DNA of 64,000 nt, taken from contig JAJFLR010000017.1 in the NCBI GenBank assembly GCA_021772565.1, positions 22,788-86,787 on the forward strand, read 5' to 3'. Both the position numbers and the translations under genes were made by a program. Shown here one piece after another: positions 35,872-46,700 of the stretch. Origin of the DNA: Opitutales bacterium (GTDB taxonomy: Bacteria > Verrucomicrobiota > Verrucomicrobiia > Opitutales > JAJFLR01). Each line of letters starts with the position of its first letter. Positions within the stretch are counted from its first letter, which is position 1. The notes beneath the pieces were generated by a model that saw only the letters and a program-made list of their open reading frames with translations, did no database searches and was not told where the DNA came from.

Positions 35872-38800
35872 CTAATTCGAAATTCGGTCTACAGATAAAC
35901 GCATCAGTCTTGTTTGAGCGCTGTTTACCGGAACATTATCTCTGACAGTTATTCTAGCAGAATAATTTTGATCAGAAACTCCAATGACTAACGACTGACT
36001 CAATAATCCACCAATACCAGTTAGACTTTGACTCCCATCGACAGCTGTAAATGGCGGTCGGATATCTAGGATAGAATTCCAGTTTACCCCGTCATTTGAA
36101 ATTTCTACCATGTAAATAATATCACTCGATCGCTTAAGCATATCAAATGACATGCGTAAAAAATCTTCGCCATTAATTCTCGACATGCCAAAACTACTTG
36201 GAACGCCAATACTATCCTGAAGTGATGGATTAAAGTTTAAAGCGTATTCCTGAAAGTCCGACAAACTGTCACTGTCAGAATCTGTAGTTAAAGATGTCGT
36301 AACCGGTAAACTGTATAATGACTGCCATACTCCAAATGTGTAATTTAACCTAATATTTATTATTCTAAAAGACGTTAAAAATATAAGGGTATTGCGTTCA
36401 TCCATTTCCCTAATAGCATTTGCAGTATCAACTCTAAACACTAAAAAATAAATGAAAGTCGATATTGGATCTTCTGCTCCCATATCATTAAAAATTTCCA
36501 AGGCCTCAGGTAGCGTTAGTTCAGAATCAAAAGTAAGAGCCGAGCCACCCGGATTAAGTAATGAGCTCCCTGGCAAGAATGCTTGTTGATCAAAAGCAAC
36601 TAAATCTTTAATCTCTGTAGACGCATTCAAAATCTCTTCAGCAGTTCCAGTAAAATCTGCCGGTAAAATACCATGCAAAACAATACGTTGATTAAATTTC
36701 ACATTTCCCGGTACATCCCCTAACCCACGATTACTAATATTGTAGCGAATACGTAAAGGAGTTTCAGGATAATAAATTTTTGTCGTATCTATATTCAGAA
36801 TCTCCGCTTCAAGATCTGGCAACCTTAAGATCGAAATTGAGCGAGTCTCTGAAAATTTTAAATTATTATCGTTCGAGCTAAAAGGTACAACAGAATCGAA
36901 TGAAAATTCATCTACGTTATCAAGAAAATCAATATAGGATGCTAAATAATATGATCCGACCGGTGTATCTTTCGGTATGGTAAGAAATCCGCCAAATTGA
37001 AGTAGACGCCCAGAGTCTAAACTACTTACCAAAGATAAACTACCACCTAAAATTATATCATCTTGATTCCCCCAAATTAAGTCTCCAGATAAACGAACCT
37101 GAATATCAACATTTTCAAAACTTACACTGGCACTGCTTGGAATATCAGCACCTCTATTTAAACCAATTACAGTAACCGGAATTCTTCCACCATCAATAGT
37201 ATCCTGCTGATCAACGATATATTCTCCCGCAGTATCGACTAAACTTTGGATGAGCAAGTCAGGTTTAACAATTACTTGGCTATTAACTAAATCAACAAAA
37301 CCTGTATCAAGAATACCATTTTCAACTAAATTGGATGATTTTGAATAAACCCATTTTATAGTTTGATTTCCTGCAGGTATAAAGGTTTGAAACTGTGAAA
37401 ATCCAACATCACCGGAAATTCTTGTTACTTCAACATCACTTACTTTAAAAATCAGATTATTAAAATTTTCAATTGAAGAAACTTTCCATTGAAAGGTTAA
37501 AATTTTTGGGCCTACAATTTGAGTTTCTAAAAATGATTCTTGACCTGCCACAATACTAGATACTTGAACTGCAGAAGAATTACCAGCTGATGTAGCAAAA
37601 GTATTATTTTGGCCAAAAAATGTGCCAGCACCACCGGTCTTCCATCCAAAACTGGAAGTAAAATCTAATGCGGTATCAAGATCAATGCTTGGTTTTACAG
37701 CAATAATATCAGAAGATGTAAACCCATCATTATTTCCCTCCTTACTTTCAGGAATATCATTTAGGAAATCAACTCGTGCAGCTAAATAGTAATTCTGCTC
37801 TATGGCTATACTGCGCGGGATATCAATATTCTTGGTATAAACCATACTGCCATTTATAGGAATATTATCAGTAACTTGAAAAGTATTGACGATAAAATCA
37901 TTCCTATTTGTGCTGTTATTTTCATCAAATTCCAAATCGGGTGAAAGACGAATTTGAATAGTAAATGGTGATGTATTAAGAATATTAGCTCTACCTGAGT
38001 TTAATACAGTTAAAGTAACTCCAATATCAGTAGAAGATCCACTTATAAAGCCACCAACTGGAACAGAATCAGTTAAAGCTAAATTTATTAATTGTAAGTC
38101 AGGATTATCGATTTGTATATTATCAACCCAACCTGTATCCATGCCAGCTGTATGTTCATCATTTTTAATATAAGCCCAGCGCAATACATGCTGTCCAGCA
38201 GGCACTGCAAAACTACGTACTCGCCATAATTCGTCCTCCTCATCAGTCCCGGCAATAGATGCTTTTACTTCACCATCAATAAAAAATGAAAGTCCATCAC
38301 CAAATAACACAATCCCGTCAGCTGTTTGTCCAAACGAAGAAACTTTCCATGCAAAGGAAACGACACTATCAATCGTATTATCTACAGTAAACTGAAATGA
38401 AGCAGTTTCAGCATCTCTAATATTTATACTTCTAGCTGCATCAACACCATCAAATGTATCTGCAGATTGACCAAAAAAAGGTAAATCAAGTCGATTACCC
38501 AAATCATCAAATGTTCCATTAGTCACAACACGTCCGGCAATACCATCAACAGCATCAACAATAGACATTTCTGAAAATACAAATTGATCAATGACAACAT
38601 TTCCCAATGTATTGTTAGTTTCATCAGACTCAATAATATTGTTATTGCCATCGATAATGACACCTAAATATAAAAGTTCACCAATAGTAGAATCAGGTTG
38701 AAGTTCTATAAACTCTCTAAATTTTCGATTACGTCCTACCGGCAGACCTGAACTATCAGTTACAGTAGCTAAAACATAATCCGTTTCAGTATTAAATACT

Positions 38801-41800
38801 CGGTTTCTAGAAACTACAAGTGATATTGAGAAGGGTTGTGAAGGGATATCAGCAAGCCCGCGATTTTCAAAATCAAAAGTTGCTTCAAATGTTTCACCAT
38901 GTAAGAAAAAGTTTTTTTCTTTATCGATGTCTGATTCTGGAAAATATGGATTATGAGTAATTGTTAATGGAGTAAGATCAGGTCGTGGCTGAATAGTAAT
39001 ATTATTATCGGGTGCGACAAAAATATTATTATTTTCATCGAACTCTACAACTAGTCCATTGATACTGTCTGTCGTTATTTCTTCAGGATCGACCACTACA
39101 ATAACATAGTAATCACCTGCTGGAGTCGTTTTAGGAATTTGCCTGGTAGTTTTATAAACAAATCTGTCATTTAAATCTAATTCACTGATGCGGTCCAAAT
39201 CACCGATTAATATATCATCGTCATTTCCAAAATTTCTATCAAGTGATAAAATGAGTTTAACTTTAAAATTGTCAGGTAGTTCAACTGATTTTCCTTGGTT
39301 TCTACCTAAAACAGTAACATCGAGTGAGTTTTGTTCCGGGACTAAAATACCTCCGGTAAAATCAACAGATTCAATAATAAAATCCGGAATAACGATTTGT
39401 TCAATTTCAATCAGGTCGATATAACCAACATCTTCAATACCTGCAACTGGGGCAACACCTTGTGAATAGGTCCACCGTAATTTATTTAAATCAGCCGGTA
39501 GAATATGCTCTACTTTTTGCCAGTCAATACTGCCACAGATTTGGCCATTTGATGCTGGTTGGGCACCATCAATGGTAAACTTTAAACAATTTTCCTGATT
39601 TTGTGATGAAACTTTCCAAAAATAAGAAATAAATACAGGGCCTGCGACTTCTATTTCAAATGCAGCTTCTTCACCATTTAACAGAGATGGACTTTGCACT
39701 GCTGAATCATTAGCTGTTGTTGTGGGTAAGAGTGAATCAACTGTCGTTCCTAATCCCAATTGTCCGGTAGTATTTTTACCCCAACTCAATAGTCGTCCAA
39801 TTTGATTTACTTCTGCTAGATCACGTATGCCAATAGTAAAATTTCCCCCTGATGATGATGTTACCCAATCTGTTTCGGTGGAAATTTTAACCGGAATATT
39901 TTTATTGATTGTAGTATTGTCGCCTAACTGTCCTGAGTCATTTAAACCCCAAGCCCATATTGTGCCACTAGTTGAAATTGCTGTTGCATGATCAGCACCT
40001 GCATCCAAATGAGAAAACAATATTGTGTTGCCTTGATCTGTAACAGTAATTGTTTTGGGCACGTTGCTATTTGTTGTTGTTCCATCCCCCAATTGATTCA
40101 TATCGTTGGCACCCCAAGTATGTAATGTATTTCCAGTTTTAAGTGCTAACGAATGATTCGCACCTGCAGAAACAGTAACCCAATCAACATCATTGCCAAT
40201 CATTACAGGAAAATTTCTTAAAGTATTCGAGCCATCACCTAACTGACCAACCGTATTGAGTCCCCAGGCCCATAAATTTCCTGTATCTGAGATTGCCAAA
40301 GCATGATTGCCTCCAGCAGCAATAGATTTCCATGCAAAATATGCTTTAAAATTATTTACAGACAAACTGGCACTGCTTGTTGAACTCACATGGAATGTAA
40401 TTCGGCAATCAGCAACATCTTTTGTTGCAACAAATAATATCTCATAGTCACCGGGTTCATCGATTGACACACCTTCACCAATGCCAAAATTAACTTTCCG
40501 ACCAATGCTATTAAGAGTCACATTGAGAGGATTTGCATCACTGTCTGCTACACTCGCGCCTGCTACTATAAAAGATGAGGGTAACGAAGTAGGAATGTTA
40601 AACTTAACAATGACACGTTGTCCTGTCTTAATAGCAAATGTACCTTGCTGATCAACTGTATTTATTGTACCTTGAGTATGATTACCAGACCAACTTGTCG
40701 TGTTTCCTGTAAAACCAGTTAAACTACCAGACCCATTAATAAATGCAGCAGTATTTAAATCTCTCGAAGATATATTGATCAACGCTGGAACATTTACTTG
40801 ACCCCCTGTTGATCCATTACCATTTTGCCCATTTGTATTATCACCCCAAACGTATAAATCACTGAAGTTAGTCAATGCCAAAGAATGGTTATCACCTGCA
40901 GCAACTTTAGACCACAATAAATTATTTACAGAAACTTTAACAGGAACACTACTGTTCGTTGTCGTATTATTTCCCAACTGTCCAGATACATTTGCCCCCC
41001 ATGCCCATAACGTACTATCTGATTGAATACCGAGTGCATGGTTCGCTCCAGAAGCAATAGCCTGCCAATGTCCTCTGCCAATTTTACTTGGATTATTTAT
41101 GGTTGCTGCTGTTGAACTTATCCCTACTTGACCAGAAGTATTATTTCCCCAGCCCCACAATGTACCATCTTCACGAATTGCTATACTGTGCTCATTTCCA
41201 GCAGCAAGTAATTTCCAATCTCCTTCGAAGAAAACATTACGCTGACCAAACCATGTTTTATTTGTGACTGAATTAACAGTAACTGACGGAATGTCGAGTG
41301 CATCTTTGAGTTCAATACCAGTGACTATAATTTTATCATTTCCAGTAGTTATAAAATTATTATTATCTTCATTACTCTCGGAGACAACAGTTGTACTATC
41401 AATTTGCATTCCAATAAAGTAAGTATTCAATGGAGTAGATATTGGTATCTCAATATCTGTCAACGATAACTCTATAGTGTCTCCAGCAATAATTAAATTT
41501 GTTACAGGAAATGATTCAATAATTACAAGGTCATTTGAATTTCCAAAGATTTCATCTGGCGTTAAAATTATTTTTATAAAAAACGAGCCCGAAGCATTAG
41601 CTGCTATTTGAGCTAGTCCGTTATTAGTTAACTCAACTGAAAATGAAAATTTCTCTGTTGGCAAAATTGTGTTATTAGCAGTTTGAATATTAAAGATTCT
41701 TCCACTAATTTCAGGAAGTAGAGTAAAAGTAGATGTGGTCGCTGTATCATTATTTCCTGTAAAAAATTCACTCAAATTATTGTCATTATTAACCTTTGCG

Positions 41801-43722
41801 ACAATGTTATACGTACCTGGATTGATTGTTGGTGGTAAGACTGTTAGAGGAGTAAATATTTCTGTAGTTTTTGCGGATACAGCTCTATTAATAGTTAACG
41901 GATCAATTACTGCTGAGGTTGATGTATCTAAATCTAACGAGATATCATTGTCACTGAATTCATTATCGAAACTGAGTCGCAAATCCAAACGAACAGCAGA
42001 ATTAGCACCCACATCAAGCACACCCGCATTGTTAATATTAAATTCTACTGCAAATGGATTATTAGGTGTTGGCAGTGTTGCCGTAGCGCCAAAATCTACA
42101 GTCAATCCAGTTATGAGTAAATCAGGAAATATTTTAAACGAATCAGTAATTTGAGCGGTATTATTATTTTCATTAAATTCAGCAACAACACCACTTACAT
42201 CAATTTTTCCAAGTAGAAAATATTGATTGGCAGTGATTGTATCTGGAATCTTAACTTGAACAGTTTTATTAAGAACTGCATTTGCCGAAATTTGCTCATT
42301 GATAATCAATGGATCAATTGTTGCAACAGTTGCCGGATCTAAATCTAGTAAAATATCCGCTGCATCAAAAGTTGTATCCAAACTTAATCGCAATTCGAAC
42401 CTAACGCTAGAATTTGCTGGGACAATTTTTGAACCAGTATTACTAATTGTAAACTGAACGCTAAACGCCTCACTCACTTTATCAAGAATAGTAGTAGTGG
42501 CTAGATTAGTTACAATGAGATCAATTATATTTAGTACTGAAAGTGAGAGCGTATTAAAATTATTATTTGTGCCATTACCCAATTGACCGAATGTATTATC
42601 ACCGGCACCAAAAACACTTTCACCGGAAACAGTTTCAAAAACCAGTGAATGATCTAAGCCTGCAGAGACGGACAGGAATTGCTGTCCGGTAGCTGAAATC
42701 TGCACAGGAAAAAAACGATTAATAGTGTCACCCAGTGAAAGTTGCCCGGAACTATTTTTACCCCAGGCCCAAATCGTTCCATCAGTTTTCAATCCTATAG
42801 TATGCCTTACACCTGCAGAAACATTTTGCCAATTTTCACCTTCAGTCGGTACCTGCACAGGAAAAAATTGATTGCTCGAAACTGACCCTATTCCTAATTG
42901 TCCTTCTGAAGATCTACCCCAAGCCCATAACTCTCCACTTGAATTAATTGCAAAAGAATGACCGTTACCAGCTGATACAAATTGCCAGTTTGATGCTGAT
43001 CCAATTTGAACCGGCACAAATGAATTTGCAGTTGCTGACCCAACACCAAGTGAGCCTTCAAAATTTGTTCCCCAGGCCCACAGAGTATTATCACTCCGAA
43101 TCGCTAATGTATAAAAATATCCTGCAGAAACCGCAGTTGCATTAAATGCAGCACCATTTAGCATTACTTGTTGCGGCGTTGTCTTAGCGGCAAATGAAGA
43201 ATCTACGCCAGTTTGACCCGCACTATTACTTCCCCAAGCCCAAACAGTATTATCAGATTTAATGGCAACTACATGATTACTGCCAGCTGAAACAGAAACC
43301 CAATTCGTATCTGTGCCAATTTTTACCGGTACATTAGAATCAACCAAATCATTTTTGCCGAGCTGACCAATATTATTGTGTCCCCAAGCCCACAAGCTGC
43401 CTTGTGTTGTAGAACCTTCACTTAAAATTGCTATAGTAAAATCAGAACCGGCTGATACTGTTATCCAATTATTGCCTCCGTTACCTTCAATTTGTACCGG
43501 AATTGAAAGGTTTGTCTTATTACCATTTCCTAACTGACCAAATTCATTCTTACCCCAAGCCAAAAGTTTACCGTCAGCATCAATAGCCACAGAATGATTT
43601 TCACCGGCACTGACAACTTGTGCTGAATAAAGATTAGTTAACGATAAATTAGATATCGTTATTAAAAACAACAGAATTATCAGTTTATAGATATTTCTAA
43701 TATTAATAGTTATATCTTTCAT
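35872..43722 (-). CDS. Giant secreted protein B (2616 aa) with two RCC1 propellers
   Basis: The layout follows its paralogues: a signal peptide (LIILLFLITISNLSLTNLYS), seven RCC1 repeats, three CARDB-like repeats, a WFGQ module, and then more CARDB and WFGQ modules. It ends with DSDSDSLSDFQEYALNFNP and a beta module with MVEISNDGVNW. Unlike the others, the first WFGQ module (KTWFGQRNVFFEGDW, near residue 840) is interrupted: a second set of seven RCC1 repeats follows and the module resumes at NDSAVQSPSLLNGEEAAFEI and VFISYFWKVSS. This second propeller itself carries a ~120-aa beta insertion (GSLTGFTGNTTSWSGNH region) after its third repeat. Gaps to neighbours are 22 and 9 nt, so it is cotranscribed with them. 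Confidence 0.85.
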   Translation of the reverse strand: MKDITINIRNIYKLIILLFLITISNLSLTNLYSAQVVSAGENHSVAIDADGKLLAWGKNEFGQLGNGNKTNLSIPVQIEGNGGNNWITVSAGSDFTIAILSEGSTTQGSLWAWGHNNIGQLGKNDLVDSNVPVKIGTDTNWVSVSAGSNHVVAIKSDNTVWAWGSNSAGQTGVDSSFAAKTTPQQVMLNGAAFNATAVSAGYFYTLAIRSDNTLWAWGTNFEGSLGVGSATANSFVPVQIGSASNWQFVSAGNGHSFAINSSGELWAWGRSSEGQLGIGSVSSNQFFPVQVPTEGENWQNVSAGVRHTIGLKTDGTIWAWGKNSSGQLSLGDTINRFFPVQISATGQQFLSVSAGLDHSLVFETVSGESVFGAGDNTFGQLGNGTNNNFNTLSLSVLNIIDLIVTNLATTTILDKVSEAFSVQFTISNTGSKIVPANSSVRFELRLSLDTTFDAADILLDLDPATVATIDPLIINEQISANAVLNKTVQVKIPDTITANQYFLLGKIDVSGVVAEFNENNNTAQITDSFKIFPDLLITGLTVDFGATATLPTPNNPFAVEFNINNAGVLDVGANSAVRLDLRLSFDNEFSDNDISLDLDTSTSAVIDPLTINRAVSAKTTEIFTPLTVLPPTINPGTYNIVAKVNNDNNLSEFFTGNNDTATTSTFTLLPEISGRIFNIQTANNTILPTEKFSFSVELTNNGLAQIAANASGSFFIKIILTPDEIFGNSNDLVIIESFPVTNLIIAGDTIELSLTDIEIPISTPLNTYFIGMQIDSTTVVSESNEDNNNFITTGNDKIIVTGIELKDALDIPSVTVNSVTNKTWFGQRNVFFEGDWKLLAAGNEHSIAIREDGTLWGWGNNTSGQVGISSTAATINNPSKIGRGHWQAIASGANHALGIQSDSTLWAWGANVSGQLGNNTTTNSSVPVKVSVNNLLWSKVAAGDNHSLALTNFSDLYVWGDNTNGQNGNGSTGGQVNVPALINISSRDLNTAAFINGSGSLTGFTGNTTSWSGNHTQGTINTVDQQGTFAIKTGQRVIVKFNIPTSLPSSFIVAGASVADSDANPLNVTLNSIGRKVNFGIGEGVSIDEPGDYEILFVATKDVADCRITFHVSSTSSASLSVNNFKAYFAWKSIAAGGNHALAISDTGNLWAWGLNTVGQLGDGSNTLRNFPVMIGNDVDWVTVSAGANHSLALKTGNTLHTWGANDMNQLGDGTTTNSNVPKTITVTDQGNTILFSHLDAGADHATAISTSGTIWAWGLNDSGQLGDNTTINKNIPVKISTETDWVTSSSGGNFTIGIRDLAEVNQIGRLLSWGKNTTGQLGLGTTVDSLLPTTTANDSAVQSPSLLNGEEAAFEIEVAGPVFISYFWKVSSQNQENCLKFTIDGAQPASNGQICGSIDWQKVEHILPADLNKLRWTYSQGVAPVAGIEDVGYIDLIEIEQIVIPDFIIESVDFTGGILVPEQNSLDVTVLGRNQGKSVELPDNFKVKLILSLDRNFGNDDDILIGDLDRISELDLNDRFVYKTTRQIPKTTPAGDYYVIVVVDPEEITTDSINGLVVEFDENNNIFVAPDNNITIQPRPDLTPLTITHNPYFPESDIDKEKNFFLHGETFEATFDFENRGLADIPSQPFSISLVVSRNRVFNTETDYVLATVTDSSGLPVGRNRKFREFIELQPDSTIGELLYLGVIIDGNNNIIESDETNNTLGNVVIDQFVFSEMSIVDAVDGIAGRVVTNGTFDDLGNRLDLPFFGQSADTFDGVDAARSINIRDAETASFQFTVDNTIDSVVSFAWKVSSFGQTADGIVLFGDGLSFFIDGEVKASIAGTDEEDELWRVRSFAVPAGQHVLRWAYIKNDEHTAGMDTGWVDNIQIDNPDLQLINLALTDSVPVGGFISGSSTDIGVTLTVLNSGRANILNTSPFTIQIRLSPDLEFDENNSTNRNDFIVNTFQVTDNIPINGSMVYTKNIDIPRSIAIEQNYYLAARVDFLNDIPESKEGNNDGFTSSDIIAVKPSIDLDTALDFTSSFGWKTGGAGTFFGQNNTFATSAGNSSAVQVSSIVAGQESFLETQIVGPKILTFQWKVSSIENFNNLIFKVSDVEVTRISGDVGFSQFQTFIPAGNQTIKWVYSKSSNLVENGILDTGFVDLVNSQVIVKPDLLIQSLVDTAGEYIVDQQDTIDGGRIPVTVIGLNRGADIPSSASVSFENVDIQVRLSGDLIWGNQDDIILGGSLSLVSSLDSGRLLQFGGFLTIPKDTPVGSYYLASYIDFLDNVDEFSFDSVVPFSSNDNNLKFSETRSISILRLPDLEAEILNIDTTKIYYPETPLRIRYNISNRGLGDVPGNVKFNQRIVLHGILPADFTGTAEEILNASTEIKDLVAFDQQAFLPGSSLLNPGGSALTFDSELTLPEALEIFNDMGAEDPISTFIYFLVFRVDTANAIREMDERNTLIFLTSFRIINIRLNYTFGVWQSLYSLPVTTSLTTDSDSDSLSDFQEYALNFNPSLQDSIGVPSSFGMSRINGEDFLRMSFDMLKRSSDIIYMVEISNDGVNWNSILDIRPPFTAVDGSQSLTGIGGLLSQSLVIGVSDQNYSARITVRDNVPVNSAQTRLMRLSVDRISN

Positions 43723-43744
43723 TTATTTATTCAAAATATTTATA

Positions 43745-46700
43745 TTATGGAAGAATTACTTCTATCACCATCATTCGAGAATTTGCTAAGGATGATGAAA
43801 ACTCATCTACTACAGTAACTCTTCCCGAGTAACCTTGATTGAGCGCAGAAATAATAAACGGATCATTATTTGTAACTTCAGTGGTTAAATTTCTCGGCGC
43901 TGATGTCAGTTGATTAAATTTCACGTGTTCTGGTTTTATTAAATTACTCGACGCATCTGTAATATTTACATTGACCACAATATCAGAAGCAAAGAGATTT
44001 AAGTTAAAAGATGTGCTGAGAAAATCCTGGTTGTTAACCTTAGATATTAATACTCTCAAAGCAATGTCACTCACCAGAGGGTTGAGATCCAATGCATACT
44101 CTATTAAATCTAAATTCCCATCCCCATCTGTGTCTCTTTTTGCATCTTCATTATTATCAATTTGCGGAACGACATTATCTAAATTATAGCGAGCTCTCCA
44201 TAATTGGAAAGTTTCACTAACTGTAGGTGTATTGAATATAAGAAAATTTAAATTTGAGGCAATAATATTATTTGTTTCATTTGATTCTGTAATGACATTT
44301 AGAGAATCGGCAGAAATATTTATTCGGAAATTATAATCCTCTATGTTCGCTGCATTATCATTCAGGATAGTAGATTGTATAATCGTTGCTGTCGGTAAAG
44401 TTGTTACAAGATTAAATGATATAGGTGATGATTGAGTAATAAGATTTCCGGGTAAAGCAGTCTGAATTGAAATATTTTCGAGCAGCACAGAACCATCCTG
44501 AACGATACCTGAAGATTTTTCAATTGCTTGAAGTGACACATTAATTTGAATTGCTGTAGCAGAACTAATATCACCCGCACCAATATTACTCAAATTATAA
44601 TTTAAATTCAACGATGAAGATTCAAAATAGTTTCGCTTATCATCGACAGTGATATCAGTCACAGTTAAATCGGGAATCTGTGTAATTGTAACATCTTGAG
44701 CAGTTGTAAATTTTATATTATTTGCAGTGCTTACTTCAGTTCTGTTAGTAACGATATTTGCTCCGAGAAAATAAGAACCGGCGGTTGTATTTTGTGGTAT
44801 CGGAAGATCATCATCGATAAATAATTTTTGCCCGGAAACAAACGTTTGATTAAAGGATAAAATACCCAACAGTATAACTGTTCCAGATGTCCTGCTCTGA
44901 GTAGTTGATAAAAATATTTCAACATCTACGATAGTATTATTAGTGCCATTAGCTTGGCTCGCACTGTTATTAGAATCACCTCCTTGATTTTCTATTAAAA
45001 CTTCAAACGGTAATGTTGTCTGACCATTCAATAGAAATTGTCCTGGTGTCGTGCTTATGCTTTCTACTTCAAAATCAGAGGGAACAGCTGTTCTGTTATA
45101 AATAATATTATCTATGACAGCAAAATCATTAATTTCACTACTTTTCTTTCGATAAATCCATTTCAACTGATGGGTACCGGCAGGAATTAAAATACCCTGA
45201 TTACCGACAGTAGTTTGATCGACATCAATAATTTTAAAACTATTTGTATCATCATTAGATATTGTGGAAAGATCAAATTCTACACCATCAAGTTGAAATG
45301 TCAATATGTCCAAATTTTGTGGTGAGTTTTCAACTTTAAATCTGAATGTCAGCAGACCTGGGCCGATAAATTCTGTCTGAACAAAAGATTCCTCATCAAC
45401 AACCAGTCTTGATGTAGTCAATGCGTCACTATCGACAGCACCGGTTACAGATGTATTTGCAAAAAATATTCCAGCACCACCAATTTCCCAAACAGGTGGT
45501 GGATCAAAGCCGGTAAAAGTTTCCAGTGCCTGATTAAATTCAGTGTTTCTACTGACAGTATTCACATTTACAGTTTTAGTCTGAATATTGTCTACTGCTG
45601 CAAAATCCGATAATGCACTACTGGCTTTACTATAAGTCCATTTTATTTGATGACTGCCTTCGGGTACTAAAATATCATTAACAGTTGTCAACGGCAAATC
45701 GTTAGCAATGGTTGCCATCACTTTTGAGTCTAATTCAAATTTGAAAATGTCTTGTGACGAAAGTGAATTTTGAATTGTCCAATCAAAACTAAGCAGTACA
45801 GGTCCGGTAATTGACGCTTCAAGAACAGACTCCTGCCCGCTAGTAAGTCCTGTAATCTGTGCAGCTGAACCACCGGCAGTACCCGTAACATTTGCACCTA
45901 AAAATTTTCTTGCACCACTGGTTACAATATTTTGCAGTAAAGAAGTTTCTAATGTTTCGTTTAGTTTTATCAGCGGCACTACAGTAACTTGTGTAGTACT
46001 AAAACTATTATTATTAGCCTCATTTAATTCGTCAACTTGACTGGCTGTATCCAAACGAATACCGATGAAGAAATTTTCTTGAAACGGAAATTCAATATCA
46101 GGGATATCAAATGTAAATGGCAAAGATGCTGTTTCTGCAGAAACAGCTAAACCAGAATTTAAAGTAATTACTTCAGTTCCGAGAATTATATCATTCTGTG
46201 TTGCTCCAGTATCTTGATTAAATTGACTATCCGTAGATAAAAGAAATTGAGTGACAAATTGTTGATTATTAGCAATATCTCCTGCACCATTATTTTTTAC
46301 CTTTAAATTTAGAGTAATTGATTCCGATGTTGAGTATGAAGTTTTATCAGAGGTAACCGATGAAACAATTAAATCGGATCTCGGATTCGCTACGACTGTG
46401 ATATTATCCACAAATCCAGCGTCTTTACCCTCATCAATAGAAGCATCTTTTTCATAAGACCAACGTAATTCCCGGGTAGTTTGACCGACAATTGGTTCTA
46501 TTTTAAAAGTAACAGTCGACCACTCTAACTCACCGGCAATTGATGCCTGCACTGTGTCATCTATAAAAAATTTCAATTCATCCTGTTTAACAACACCTTG
46601 ATCATTCGTAGTTTTTTCTGATGAGACCTTCCATGAAAAACTGACATCTGTTGGAACTATAACTTCAATAGAAACCTCAAAGTGTGCAGAGTTACTCGCT

